Source: Bacteroidota bacterium
GTDB lineage: Bacteria; Bacteroidota; Bacteroidia; Cytophagales; Thermoflexibacteraceae
Length of the DNA stretch: 35,949 nt
Reading direction: 5' to 3'
Assembly: GCA_004292785.1 (NCBI GenBank)
Contig: RDXG01000230.1
Coordinates: 1 to 35,949, forward strand
Numbering within the stretch: position 1 is the stretch's first letter; every line of letters begins with the position of its first letter. The position numbers and the translations under genes were made by a program. The notes under the pieces are model-generated. The model was not told the origin of the DNA, did no database searches, and worked only from the letters and a program-made list of their open reading frames with translations. Positions 1 to 8,952 of this stretch are shown here, one piece after another.

Positions 1-1
1 G

Positions 2-112
2 ATTGCTCAATGGAAAGAATTGAGAGAAGACAAACAACCTATCAGCAGACCAAGACAAATTTACACAGGCGAAAAATTACGTCCATTTGTTCCAATTACG
101 GATAGAAAATAA
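2..112 (+). CDS. C-terminal end of an unidentified protein (5' partial)
   Basis: An open frame enters from the left edge and encodes 36 residues before TAA, ending in RPFVPITDRK. It is rich in basic residues (WKELRED, SRPRQIYTGEKLRP). A good stem-loop follows at once, which supports a genuine gene end. The product cannot be identified from this tail alone. Confidence 0.6.
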   Translation: MAQWKELREDKQPISRPRQIYTGEKLRPFVPITDRK

Positions 113-124
113 TCTTTTTTTTTT

Positions 125-160
125 AAACTACGCAGTTTTCAAAAACTGTGTAGTTTTAGT
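125..160 (+). terminator. Rho-independent terminator after the partial first gene
   Basis: A 15-bp stem with one G-T pair (arms 125-139 and 142-156) is preceded by a T-rich run and followed by TTTTAGTTTC. It separates the partial first gene from the downstream phosphatase gene. Confidence 0.7.
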
Positions 161-174
161 TTCAAAATATACGT

Positions 175-182
175 TACGTTTG
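175..182 (+). promoter_or_regulatory. Candidate -7 element TACGTTTG
   Basis: TACGTTTG matches the Bacteroidota -7 consensus TAnnTTTG and lies about 80 bases before the start codon at 263. No clear TTTG lies at the usual spacing upstream; there is only a T-rich stretch at the end of the terminator. This is a moderate candidate. Confidence 0.4.
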
Positions 183-262
183 TAAAAAATAAATGTTAAT
201 TAATCATGAAATTGAAATAAAATGACGTTATTTGGAATGTTTTTAAAACATTTGGATTCGCC

Positions 263-2281
263 ATGAATTTCTTTCGGATTTTATTTCTTTCTTTACTTTT
301 TTTGGTAAATAAGCAAACTTTATTTGCTCAAACCGACTTTCGAGATCAATTAAGGATAAGATTAGAACAAGAAAAAATTGATTCGAACAAAGTAAATATC
401 ATGAACGAATTAGCCTTTAACTACATTTTTTCTATTCCAGATTCTGCCATTCGCTACGCTGATTTGGGTTTAAGACTTGCCGAAAAAATCAAATTTAAAC
501 ACGGAATTGCTGACGCACTAAACAATATTGGCATTTTGCACCGCGCCGAAGGAAGTTATAAATCTGCCATCGAATATCATTTGAAAGCCTTAGCAATCAA
601 TGAAGCAATAAATGATAAATTGGGAGTTGCAAACAATTACATCAATATTGGTTTGGTTTATTACGCTCAAGAAAATGCTGCCAAAGCTATCGAATATTAT
701 TATAAATGTCTGAAAATTAAAGAAGAACTCAATGATAAAGAAGGAGTTGCCAATGCTTTGAACGACATGGGAAATATTTATGTGAATGTTAAAAATTATG
801 AAAAAGCCTTAGAATTTTATAAAAATGCCTTAAAAATACGCTACGAACTCAACGATCCGCGAAAAACTGCTTGGACAATCAAATCGATGGGCATGGCTTT
901 GAGTCATCAAAAAAATTATGAAGAAGCCTTAAAATATTTGGATCAGGCTTTGCCTTTTTACGAACAAGCCCAAGATCAGCACGGAATAGCAGAAATTTTT
1001 AATTTGATGGCAAATGTATTTTTTTCTAAAAATGAAACTCTAAAATCTATCTTTTTTTACGAAAAATCTGTTTTGATCTCCAACAAATTCAATTACAAAT
1101 TATTGGCAAAAGACTCGTTTAAAGGGCTTTCTAATGCCTACAAAAAGCAAAATAACAAATCCAAAGCCTTCGATTATTTGGAACAATACACCATTTTGCA
1201 AGATACTTTGTTTAGTGTGGAAACCACCCAAAAAGTGGCACAAATGCAGGCAGTTTTTGAAAATAACAAAAAACAAATTGCCATCGAACTGCTTGCCAAA
1301 GACAACGAAAATCAGAAATTGCAACGCAACGCAGTCATTATTGGTTTTGCTTTACTTGCTTTACTCATTTTTGTGCTGGTCAGAAACAACAAGCGCGAAC
1401 AGCTAAACAATGCCATTCTCAAACAGCAATATGTAGAAATTAGGAAAAATAAAGAGGAAATTGGACTTAAAAATGAACAAATTGAGCTTTTTAATAAAAG
1501 TTTGGAGGAAAAAAACCGAAAAATGACCGACAGTATTCGTTATGCGCAAACCATTCAACAATCTATTTTGCCAAGAGAGGAAGAATTGAAACAAGTTTTT
1601 GAGGATTATTTTGCCATTTATTTGCCCAGAGACATTGTCTCAGGCGATTTTTATTGGCTCGATCACAGCCCAGACTACAACATGGCTTTGATTGCTTTGG
1701 CAGATTGCACAGGTCATGGCGTGCCAGGTGCTTTGATGAGTATGATTGGAGGTTCGACCTTAGACGAAATTGCACACACCGAAAAAGTTTTTGATCCTGC
1801 TTTGATTCTGGACAAATTGAACGTAAAAATTAGGCAGGTTCTCAAACAAGACAGCAAAGCATCAGACGGAATGGACATTGCCATTTGCAAAATTGAAAGA
1901 ATTGACGGAAAAAATTTACTTACTTTTGCAGGCGCAAAGCGGGCTATTTATCATTTTGATGCTTTTAATCATGAATTTAATGAAATAAAAGGAACAAAAA
2001 AATCGATTGGTGGTTTACGAAAAGAGGAAAATAAAACTTTTGTCAATGTAGAGATTTATTTGCAAAAAGATGATGTGATTTATTTGACCACAGACGGCAT
2101 GGCAGACCAAACCAATGACAAAAAAGAAAAATTTAGCTCGCAAAAAGTAAAATCTTTGTTGTTTGAAAATGCACATTTAAAAATGTCGGAGCAAAAACAA
2201 ATTTTTATGACAGCCATCAAAGCGCACATGAAAGACGAAGAACAGCGAGACGACATTTCTATTTTGGCAATAAAAATTTAA
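263..2281 (+). CDS. TPR-repeat membrane protein with C-terminal SpoIIE/PP2C phosphatase domain
   Basis: The 672-residue product has a signal peptide (1-23, ending LFAQ). Six or so TPR-like repeats follow from about 60 to 300, with typical A-G-Y-A-F-P spacing such as NNIGILHRAEGSYKSAIEYH. A transmembrane helix lies near 358-374, then a coiled coil to about 425 and a SpoIIE-type PP2C domain to the end. Metal-binding motifs are visible: DCTGHGVPGA at D481, TDG at D611 and the terminal DDISILAIKI. Known SpoIIE-family phosphatases dephosphorylate anti-sigma antagonists or other regulators. Here the TPR part should sit in the periplasm and the phosphatase in the cytoplasm. The usual late motif SDGYQDQFGG is replaced by TDGMADQTND, so this copy differs from its three relatives in the window. 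No partner gene is adjacent. A J-domain gene follows after 35 bases and may be co-transcribed. Confidence 0.9.
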   Translation: MNFFRILFLSLLFLVNKQTLFAQTDFRDQLRIRLEQEKIDSNKVNIMNELAFNYIFSIPDSAIRYADLGLRLAEKIKFKHGIADALNNIGILHRAEGSYKSAIEYHLKALAINEAINDKLGVANNYINIGLVYYAQENAAKAIEYYYKCLKIKEELNDKEGVANALNDMGNIYVNVKNYEKALEFYKNALKIRYELNDPRKTAWTIKSMGMALSHQKNYEEALKYLDQALPFYEQAQDQHGIAEIFNLMANVFFSKNETLKSIFFYEKSVLISNKFNYKLLAKDSFKGLSNAYKKQNNKSKAFDYLEQYTILQDTLFSVETTQKVAQMQAVFENNKKQIAIELLAKDNENQKLQRNAVIIGFALLALLIFVLVRNNKREQLNNAILKQQYVEIRKNKEEIGLKNEQIELFNKSLEEKNRKMTDSIRYAQTIQQSILPREEELKQVFEDYFAIYLPRDIVSGDFYWLDHSPDYNMALIALADCTGHGVPGALMSMIGGSTLDEIAHTEKVFDPALILDKLNVKIRQVLKQDSKASDGMDIAICKIERIDGKNLLTFAGAKRAIYHFDAFNHEFNEIKGTKKSIGGLRKEENKTFVNVEIYLQKDDVIYLTTDGMADQTNDKKEKFSSQKVKSLLFENAHLKMSEQKQIFMTAIKAHMKDEEQRDDISILAIKI

Positions 2282-2316
2282 TTTTTTTATAAAAAAACTC
2301 CTGATAAAAAAAATCG

Positions 2317-3378
2317 ATGTCATCTTACGAAAATTTTTATGCCATTTTGGGACTTCCAAATTTTGCTTCTTTGATTGAAGTCAAACAAGCATTCAAAAAA
2401 ATGGCGTTTTTGTATCATCCTGACAAAAATCCTGATAATTTGGAAGCAGAAGAAAAATTCAAAAAGATCAACGCAGTTTATCAAATTTTGGGAAATCCAC
2501 ACAAAAAAGCAATTTATGATCAATATTTAATTTATGGAATAACTAATCCTAATCCTACTGCACAAAATTCGGTTTACGAAACTCAAAAACATTATCACAA
2601 AATGCCTGTCAAAAAGCGAATAGATGAAAATTGGCAAGCAACAGTTTTTGCTTTTATTTTTATTTTTCATGGTTTTCTTTTCCTTGATTCTTTTTCCAAA
2701 ATCAATGCACGCATACAATTTGCCTTAGCAACAGATTTTTATAAACAAGCAAAATACGAAAAGGCATCATTGCATCTAAGTTCTTGTTTGACTTCAAACG
2801 AAAAATATGTAAGAGCGCATTATTTGCAAGGAATTATTGATTTGGAAAACCTAAAATATTATAAAGCCGCCGCCGAAAGTTTTGAAAAAGCAATTAATTA
2901 TACCGAAATTGTTCCCTTAGAATATTTTTTGAAAAGAGGCATAGCATACAGTCATTTGCAAAATAAAGAAAAAACAAAAGCCGATTTTGCTTGGGTTTAT
3001 TCCCAAATTGGAAATACCGATCACCAATTATTGACGCAAATGGCAGATGCTTATTTTGAAGCAACCGATTTTGACAACGCCATGATTTTGTACCAAAAAT
3101 TGGATAGTTTAGGTTTTGCAAACAAAGAAACGTATTTGAAAAAGTCTTTGATCGAGAAAAATAACGGAAATTATGTACGCGCTGCCCAATTTTTGACCAA
3201 AGCCATCGAACTCGATTCTTTGAAAGCAAATTTATATTACGAAAGGGCAATGTTGTATCTTCAAGCCTCTGAAATTCAAAAAACTTGCGCCGATTGGCAG
3301 AAAGCGCAAAGCCTCGATCCTTTCTTAAAAGATGCTTCGTTAGACTTTTTTTGCTTAACGGACAGCACAAAAAACTAA
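2317..3378 (+). CDS. J-domain protein with transmembrane helix and TPR repeats
   Basis: The 353-residue product starts with a J domain (about 4-72) carrying the HPD motif at residues 34-36, which stimulates DnaK ATPase. A hydrophobic helix lies at about 108-126. TPR-like repeats fill the remainder (for example VRAHYLQGIIDLENLKYYKAA and YYERAMLYLQASEIQKTCAD). It lacks the G/F region and zinc-finger of DnaJ, so it is a specialised membrane-anchored co-chaperone and not DnaJ itself. It begins 35 bases after the TPR-SpoIIE gene on the same strand, so co-transcription is likely. The client or target is unknown. Confidence 0.8.
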   Translation: MSSYENFYAILGLPNFASLIEVKQAFKKMAFLYHPDKNPDNLEAEEKFKKINAVYQILGNPHKKAIYDQYLIYGITNPNPTAQNSVYETQKHYHKMPVKKRIDENWQATVFAFIFIFHGFLFLDSFSKINARIQFALATDFYKQAKYEKASLHLSSCLTSNEKYVRAHYLQGIIDLENLKYYKAAAESFEKAINYTEIVPLEYFLKRGIAYSHLQNKEKTKADFAWVYSQIGNTDHQLLTQMADAYFEATDFDNAMILYQKLDSLGFANKETYLKKSLIEKNNGNYVRAAQFLTKAIELDSLKANLYYERAMLYLQASEIQKTCADWQKAQSLDPFLKDASLDFFCLTDSTKN

Positions 3379-3464
3379 AAAATAGCGAGAAAATTTTTTT
3401 TACTCAAAAATTATAGAATTTACAAAAAAAAGTGTTACTTTGTTAAATTAATTAAAAAAACAAA

Positions 3465-4142
3465 ATGAAAGAACTTATTTATGTTGCTTATTATAGAGTT
3501 TCCACCAAAAAACAAGGCGAAAGCGGTTTAGGATTGGAAGCACAACAGGCAGAAGTCAGAAAATTTGCGGGACAAAATTTGATTGCTGAATTTGTAGAAA
3601 TAGAATCAGGAAAGAAAAAAAATAGAAAACAACTCGAATTGGCAATTGAAGTTTGTAAAGCAAAAGGAGCAACATTGCTTACCGCCAAATTGGACAGGCT
3701 ATTGAGAAGTTTAGAAATTTTGGTTGCCTTAAGAACTGCAAAAATTGAATTTAAAGCCATCGATTGTCTGAACGACAACGCCATGATCATTAGCATCAAA
3801 GCATCTTTTGCAGAAGAAGAATTGCAAAAAATTAGCGAAAGAACCAAAAAGGCTCTACAAGCAAAAAAAGCACAAGGTTTTAAGTTGGGAAAACCAGAAA
3901 ATTTGACCAAAGCCGCACAAAAAAAAGCCATCGAAGCCAACATCAAAAAAGCAGCAAACAACCAAAATAACATTACTGCCACAGAACTTATCAGGCTTTA
4001 TTTAAAAGAAAATATATCTTATTGTCAAATTTCTAAACTTTTGAACAACAAAAATATCAAAACTTCGCAAGGCAAAATGTTTAGGTACATACAAGTAAAA
4101 CGACTTGTTTTGAGAATGGAAAAAGACTTGAAAAAGGTCTAA
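3465..4142 (+). CDS. Small serine recombinase (resolvase/invertase family)
   Basis: The 225-residue product has the serine recombinase catalytic N-terminus. The nucleophile is Ser13 in YYRVSTKKQ, followed by GLGLEAQQ and the arginine-bearing LDRLLRS. FAEEELQKISERTKKAL begins the long helix. The C-terminal part (about 170-225) looks like a short helix-turn-helix DNA-binding region with the recombinase-type phrase ISKLLNNKNIKTSQGKMF. Enzymes of this size usually resolve or invert DNA at short sites. No transposase, invertible segment or paired recombination sites were recognised next to it, so its substrate is unclear. ATG at 3465 gives the normal family N-terminus. Confidence 0.85.
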   Translation: MKELIYVAYYRVSTKKQGESGLGLEAQQAEVRKFAGQNLIAEFVEIESGKKKNRKQLELAIEVCKAKGATLLTAKLDRLLRSLEILVALRTAKIEFKAIDCLNDNAMIISIKASFAEEELQKISERTKKALQAKKAQGFKLGKPENLTKAAQKKAIEANIKKAANNQNNITATELIRLYLKENISYCQISKLLNNKNIKTSQGKMFRYIQVKRLVLRMEKDLKKV

Positions 4143-4163
4143 AAACAAAGAATGGATAGTTTT

Positions 4164-4922
4164 TTAAACCCAACCTTTTGCCCAATAAACTACAAAACCG
4201 ATCCATTCTTTGATCAACCTGTTCCAATCTTCTAGTTCTTGCGGATCAGGCAAAAAATAGGCGTTTCGGTCAGTGGAATAAAAATCACAGGCAAACATAT
4301 CCGTTTTTAGTCCTGCTTTGTCAAAACAGGCTTTTGCTCGTCGCAAATGAAAGGCAGAAGTGATGAGCAAAAAACGTTGATTTGCAAAATCTGTAGTCAA
4401 TATTTTTGTTGAAAAAATGGCATTTTCATAGGTGTTTTTAGACGAATTTTCAACCAAAATGTCTTCATTTGGAATGCCACAATCTAGCAAAACATCTTTC
4501 AAACTTCTGGTAATTTCCGATTTAACTCCGCCTTTCCAATCAAATTCAGACGCACCACTGATCATAATTTTACGAATTTTGCCCAAACGGTACAATTTTA
4601 CGGCGTGCATCAAACGATCTGCACCTTTTTCGAAATAAATTCGGTCTTTGGGACTGCGCATATCTTGTGTGAAACCTGTCAAAACAATGCCAACGTCATA
4701 ATTTTTTACTTCTTTAAGCGGAATTGGCGCAATTTCCCAAAGCGTTAGCGCTTCATTTACCAAAATAGGATTTGTAAAAAAAATCAGCATAAATAGGTTT
4801 AAAATCATCATTTTTTTACGCCTTTGTTCATTTTTGCAAAACAAAGTATAAAAACCCAAGCCAATGATCCAGTTCAAAGGCAACGCAATAAATAATAAAG
4901 ATTTGGAAAGAAGAAAAAACAT
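4164..4922 (-). CDS. DUF218 (YdcF/ElyC-like) membrane protein
   Basis: The 252-residue product has two N-terminal hydrophobic segments (about 1-25 and 38-55) followed by a DUF218 domain. Typical phrases are VGIVLTGFTQD, MISGASEF, ENSSKNTYENAIFS and LLITSAFHLRRAKACF. DUF218 proteins such as YdcF and ElyC (SanA relatives) are envelope-associated and some affect peptidoglycan metabolism; no reaction can be assigned here. The gene converges with the recombinase gene, with 21 bases between stops, and diverges from the second TPR-SpoIIE gene. Confidence 0.8.
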   Translation of the reverse strand: MFFLLSKSLLFIALPLNWIIGLGFYTLFCKNEQRRKKMMILNLFMLIFFTNPILVNEALTLWEIAPIPLKEVKNYDVGIVLTGFTQDMRSPKDRIYFEKGADRLMHAVKLYRLGKIRKIMISGASEFDWKGGVKSEITRSLKDVLLDCGIPNEDILVENSSKNTYENAIFSTKILTTDFANQRFLLITSAFHLRRAKACFDKAGLKTDMFACDFYSTDRNAYFLPDPQELEDWNRLIKEWIGFVVYWAKGWV

Positions 4923-5217
4923 AATTTTTAAGTTAAATAATTTAGATGAGTGCTAGTTTTACTTTTTTTACACAATTTGATATAATTTTTCCTACAAAGA
5001 ATTATTAAAATATTGAAAAATATGCTACGCTTTGATTCGCAGGATAATTTGATATAGAAAATTAGGTTTTGATTAGACAAATATAATTTTTTCTTTTTTT
5101 TAGCTTTGTTTAAAAGAGAAAAAAATAATAAATTTGAATTTTAAAAAATTATTACAAAAATTAAAATTCACATCCTATATTGCAATATTGAACTTTATTG
5201 AGAATTTACAAAATTCT

Positions 5218-7269
5218 ATGAAAAAATTAATACTTTTAATCTGCTTTTTAGTACCAACTTATTTTGTTTTTTCGCAAAATAAATTGGAATTGGATAATCA
5301 GCATCAATTATTACGTTCTTCTTTGCCTGATTCTGCGAGGGTTAAAGTAATGAATAAAATTGCTTACCAATATCGTTCTGCCAATACTGATTCAGTGAAG
5401 TTTTATGCTGAAATGGTAATTTCTGTAGCCCAAAACAATGATTGTTGTCATGCCGAACTATCTTTTGCACTTGGTTTGTTGTCAGGACATTATAAACGCA
5501 AACAAGATTTTGCTGTAGCCAACGATTATTTGTTACAAGCCTTAGAAATTGATGAAAAAATGAATTATAAAGAAAACCTAATTTTTGATTATATCGATAT
5601 TGGAAATTTATATGTAGAAAGTTTAGACATAGACAAAGCCTTAGAATATTATGAAAAAGCACTTCAAATAGGCAAAGCAAGCAATGACCCCAAATTATAC
5701 GCCACCACTTTGTATAATTATGGAATTACTTGTGTTAAACTCAAAAAATATAGCGAAGCCGAAAAAATTTTTAACGAAGGAATTAACATCAATTTGCCTA
5801 AAGATATTTATCGTTTGGGCACACTTTTGTACGGCTTGGGCAGAGTCTATATGCTTTCTGATAGTCTGAAAAATTCGGATTTGGCTTTGGAACATACCCA
5901 AAAATCTCTCGAAATTTTTATCAAAGAAAATAATAACTCTTGGCAATGCAATAGTTATATCCAAATTGGTGATATTCATAGGTTAAAAAAAAATTATACG
6001 CTTGCTTTACAGCACTATCAAAAAGCATTGCAAATTTCGCAGTACAAAAAATATGCAGATTTGTCTATCGAAATTTATGACGGAATAAGTAAATTGTTTT
6101 ATGACCAAAAAGACATAGTAAAGGCTTACAAATATCAATTAAAATATAGTTTGGGTAGAGATTCTTTGGAACAACAAAGAAAAATATTTTCGATCAGCCA
6201 AACGCAACGAAGTTATCAGACTCGCAAAAGAAATAAAGAAATTTTGCTTGAAAAAGAACAAAAAGAAGAACAGCGTAATTTTTTTATTGGTATTGCCAGT
6301 TTTTTGGTTTTGTCTGCTATGGGTTTGAGTTGGACTATTTATCAAAAACTTAAATCCAACCAATTGCTCAACCAACAAAAAGAAGAAATAGAGTTGCAAA
6401 CTCAAAAATTACAAAGTACCAACCAACAATTAAATTCGGCATATAGCAACATTCACAGAAAAAATGCAGATTTAACTTCCTCTATTATTTATGCTCAACG
6501 TATTCAAAAAGCCATTTTGCCTTTCAAAGAACAGTTAGAAGAGTCTTTTGGCAAAGATAATTTTTTTGTGTTGTTTCAGCCCAAAGATATTGTTTCAGGT
6601 GATTTTTATTGGTTTGAGGAAATTCAAAATCTCAAGCAAAAAATAACTTTTGTAGCCGTAGCAGATTGCACAGGTCATGGCGTTCCTGGTGCGTTTATGT
6701 CCATGATTGGCAACCAATTATTGCACGAAATTATTATCAAAAACCAAACTCATGTACCAAACCTAATTTTGAACGAATTACACAAAGAAGTTCATAGAGT
6801 TTTGCGGCAAAAAGAAACCAATACCAAAGACGGAATGGACATTTGCCTGATTGCTATTCATAAAAACCAACTTTCAGACCGTTCTGAAATACTTACAAAA
6901 ATTGAATATTCAGGTGCTATGAATTCGCTTTTTTATGTGCAAAATTCAAAATTAGAAGAAATTAAAGCCACCAAACGTTCTATTGGCGGTTCTCAATTTG
7001 AAAGTGAACGTTTTTTTGAAAATAACGAAATTCTATTGGATCAAACCCCTTTGACTCTCTATTTATGTTCTGACGGTTATCAAGACCAATTTGGTGGAAA
7101 AGAAAATAGGAAATTTATGGTTAGACAAATGAAAAGGGTTTTTGGCGAAATTTCAGAAAAACCAATGCCCGAACAAGGAAAAATTTTGCTTCAAACCATT
7201 CAGAATTGGATTGCTGAAGGAAGAGAAAGACAAATTGATGACATGACCATCATGGGTTTGAAACTCTAA
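5218..7269 (+). CDS. TPR-repeat membrane protein with C-terminal SpoIIE/PP2C phosphatase domain
   Basis: ATG at 5218 is preferred over an in-frame TTG at 5134 because it begins directly with a signal peptide (KKLILLICFLVPTYFVFSQ), giving 683 residues. TPR repeats run from about 75 to 330 and a transmembrane helix lies near 355-375. A coiled coil leads into a SpoIIE-type PP2C domain with DCTGHGVPGA (D483), DGMDICLIAI, SDGYQDQFGG and a terminal DDMTIMGLKL. The fold and order match the copies at 263 and 28072. TAGCTTTG at 5101-5108 fits the -7 consensus TAnnTTTG but lacks a well-spaced -33 element. The protein is likely a periplasmic or lipid-proximal sensor controlling a cytoplasmic phosphatase; its substrate is unknown. 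Confidence 0.9.
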   Translation: MKKLILLICFLVPTYFVFSQNKLELDNQHQLLRSSLPDSARVKVMNKIAYQYRSANTDSVKFYAEMVISVAQNNDCCHAELSFALGLLSGHYKRKQDFAVANDYLLQALEIDEKMNYKENLIFDYIDIGNLYVESLDIDKALEYYEKALQIGKASNDPKLYATTLYNYGITCVKLKKYSEAEKIFNEGININLPKDIYRLGTLLYGLGRVYMLSDSLKNSDLALEHTQKSLEIFIKENNNSWQCNSYIQIGDIHRLKKNYTLALQHYQKALQISQYKKYADLSIEIYDGISKLFYDQKDIVKAYKYQLKYSLGRDSLEQQRKIFSISQTQRSYQTRKRNKEILLEKEQKEEQRNFFIGIASFLVLSAMGLSWTIYQKLKSNQLLNQQKEEIELQTQKLQSTNQQLNSAYSNIHRKNADLTSSIIYAQRIQKAILPFKEQLEESFGKDNFFVLFQPKDIVSGDFYWFEEIQNLKQKITFVAVADCTGHGVPGAFMSMIGNQLLHEIIIKNQTHVPNLILNELHKEVHRVLRQKETNTKDGMDICLIAIHKNQLSDRSEILTKIEYSGAMNSLFYVQNSKLEEIKATKRSIGGSQFESERFFENNEILLDQTPLTLYLCSDGYQDQFGGKENRKFMVRQMKRVFGEISEKPMPEQGKILLQTIQNWIAEGRERQIDDMTIMGLKL

Positions 7270-7274
7270 AAAAT

Positions 7275-7346
7275 TTGGTAAAGGCGAAAGGACTCGAACC
7301 AATAACCACCATATTGTTGGCTTCTTCCAAAACCCTGATGGTGGTT
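7275..7346. other. Structured intergenic segment with a tRNA T-arm-like sequence
   Basis: Between the phosphatase stop and the kmo stop lie two inverted repeats. TTGGT/ACCAA (7275-7279/7298-7302) encloses a sequence whose minus strand reads GGTTCGAGTCC, the classic tRNA T-arm form. A 9-bp perfect pair AACCACCAT/ATGGTGGTT (7304-7312/7338-7346) has an inner TTGG/CCAA hairpin. No matching acceptor strand or cloverleaf could be drawn, so this is not an intact tRNA. It may be a tRNA 3'-end remnant or a convergent terminator structure. Confidence 0.35.
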
Positions 7347-7415
7347 TGAAAATACATAAAATTTATTGAATAAATAAAGAAATTGAACCTTATAAACTTA
7401 TTTATTCCGAAATGG

Positions 7416-8753
7416 TTATTTCGTTGCAAACAAAATATTTTCAAAATCAAGACTTTCCCAAGAGTTTTCGATGTCAGGAATTTGCATGATTTTTTGCATG
7501 ATTTCTTCTTGTTCAAAACCAATTTTTTGGGCTTCTGAATAAGGAATATGCGAAAAAGTGACCATACTATACAAAGGCAACCATTTTTTTGGAAATAATT
7601 GATGAATTTTTGCCTCAATTTTTTTCTGTAACAAAAACTTTGGATCGGCAGTTTTGTCTCGCATTTCAACAAAATTATTGAGTGCCAAATCGGCAATGGC
7701 TGCGCTATCTTTTATTCTAACTGCTTGATAATCAGTAAAAACTTGTTCCAAATTTTCAGAATATTTATCTAATAATTCGTTCAAAATTCGGCAATCTTCA
7801 AAACCTGCATTCATTCCTTGACCATAAAAAGGCACAATCGCATGGGCAGCATCACCAATCAATGCAAAACGATTTTCGTAAACCCAAGACGAAGCCCTAA
7901 CCGTAAGCATAGCTCCCGTAGGGTTTTGAAAAAACTGCTCGCAAAGGTTTGGAATCAAAGCAGAAATGTCTGGAAAATGGGTTTGCATAAAGTCTAAAAC
8001 GGCTTTTTCTGTGGTCAAATTGGCAAAATGATGTTCTCCTGACTCAAAAGATAAAAACAAAGTGCAAGTAAAACTTCCATCAAAATTGGGCAAAGCGATC
8101 AACATAAATTTTCCACGCGGACAGATATGTAAAGCATTTTTTTCGAGCAAAAATTCGCCATTTTTACCCGCAGGAATCAATAATTCTTTGTAACCATCAG
8201 GCAAATACGACTGCGAATAAGTGTAGCGATCTGTGCGTTGCATTGCCAAACGCAAAGCCGAAAAAGCACCATCAGCTCCAAAAGTCAAAGTATTTTCTAT
8301 TTCTTGAATTTGTTTGTTTTTCGTATTTCTGATCCAAAATTTATTGGCTTTGAGATCAACTTTTTCGCAAACAGAATCAAAAAACAGATGCACATTTTCC
8401 ATTTTTTCAGCCTCATTTAGCAAAACTCTGTTCAAATCTGACCTCGAAACCGAATAAATACATTGGTTTTCTGTGCCATAAGGCTGAAAATTTAGCGTTC
8501 CATTCAAATTATGGATCATTCTGCCGTGCATCGGAATCGCAATTTTTTTGATAGCATCTGCCACATCAACAGTTTCTAAGGCTTTCCAACCTCGATCACT
8601 TAACGCCAAATTGATCGATTTTCCTTGTAAATGCAAATTTTTTCTAAGATCGGATCGGTTTTCATAAACATTCACAGAAAAACCTCTTTTTGCCATGTAA
8701 ATAGCTAATAATGAGCCAACTAAACCTGCTCCAAGAATATTGATCGTTTTCAT
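7416..8753 (-). CDS. kmo: Kynurenine 3-monooxygenase (FAD-dependent)
   Basis: The 445-residue product matches the aromatic flavoprotein hydroxylase fold. It has an N-terminal dinucleotide motif GAGLVGSLLA (8-17) and the second FAD motif GDAAHAIVPFYGQGMNAGFED near 300. The KMO-specific stretches ENRSDLRK, GKSINLALSDRGWKAL and IPMHGRMIH are present. KMO hydroxylates L-kynurenine to 3-hydroxykynurenine using NADPH and oxygen. Family members often have a C-terminal hydrophobic helix; here the C-terminus is polar, which suggests a soluble enzyme. No other kynurenine-pathway gene is in the window. The start ATG at 8753 is well placed before the FAD motif. Confidence 0.93.
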   Translation of the reverse strand: MKTINILGAGLVGSLLAIYMAKRGFSVNVYENRSDLRKNLHLQGKSINLALSDRGWKALETVDVADAIKKIAIPMHGRMIHNLNGTLNFQPYGTENQCIYSVSRSDLNRVLLNEAEKMENVHLFFDSVCEKVDLKANKFWIRNTKNKQIQEIENTLTFGADGAFSALRLAMQRTDRYTYSQSYLPDGYKELLIPAGKNGEFLLEKNALHICPRGKFMLIALPNFDGSFTCTLFLSFESGEHHFANLTTEKAVLDFMQTHFPDISALIPNLCEQFFQNPTGAMLTVRASSWVYENRFALIGDAAHAIVPFYGQGMNAGFEDCRILNELLDKYSENLEQVFTDYQAVRIKDSAAIADLALNNFVEMRDKTADPKFLLQKKIEAKIHQLFPKKWLPLYSMVTFSHIPYSEAQKIGFEQEEIMQKIMQIPDIENSWESLDFENILFATK

Positions 8754-8952
8754 AATTTTTAATTTTTTTATGGAAGTTGTTTAGAATTATTTAACAAAAT
8801 TTAATTTGATTAGTTTTTTATGTCGGACTTATTAGCCCATTAACAGCCACCTTTTACAATAAATTGATTGTATTTTTGCGTAAATCCTAATATAATAAGC
8901 ATCTTTTAGTAATTTTTTTACGTTAAGCCGAGATAATCTTAAACTAATTTTT

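Noticed and set aside
2894-3370. 158-codon minus-strand frame opposite the J-domain gene
   Set aside because: It is antisense to recognisable TPR coding sequence and has no motif.
3379-5217. Invertible promoter or DNA switch controlled by the nearby serine recombinase
   Set aside because: No matching inverted pair of recombination-site length was found around the recombinase gene.
7275-7346. Intact tRNA gene on the minus strand
   Set aside because: Only the T-arm and 3' acceptor side look right. No complementary 5' acceptor, D-arm or anticodon arm can be drawn.
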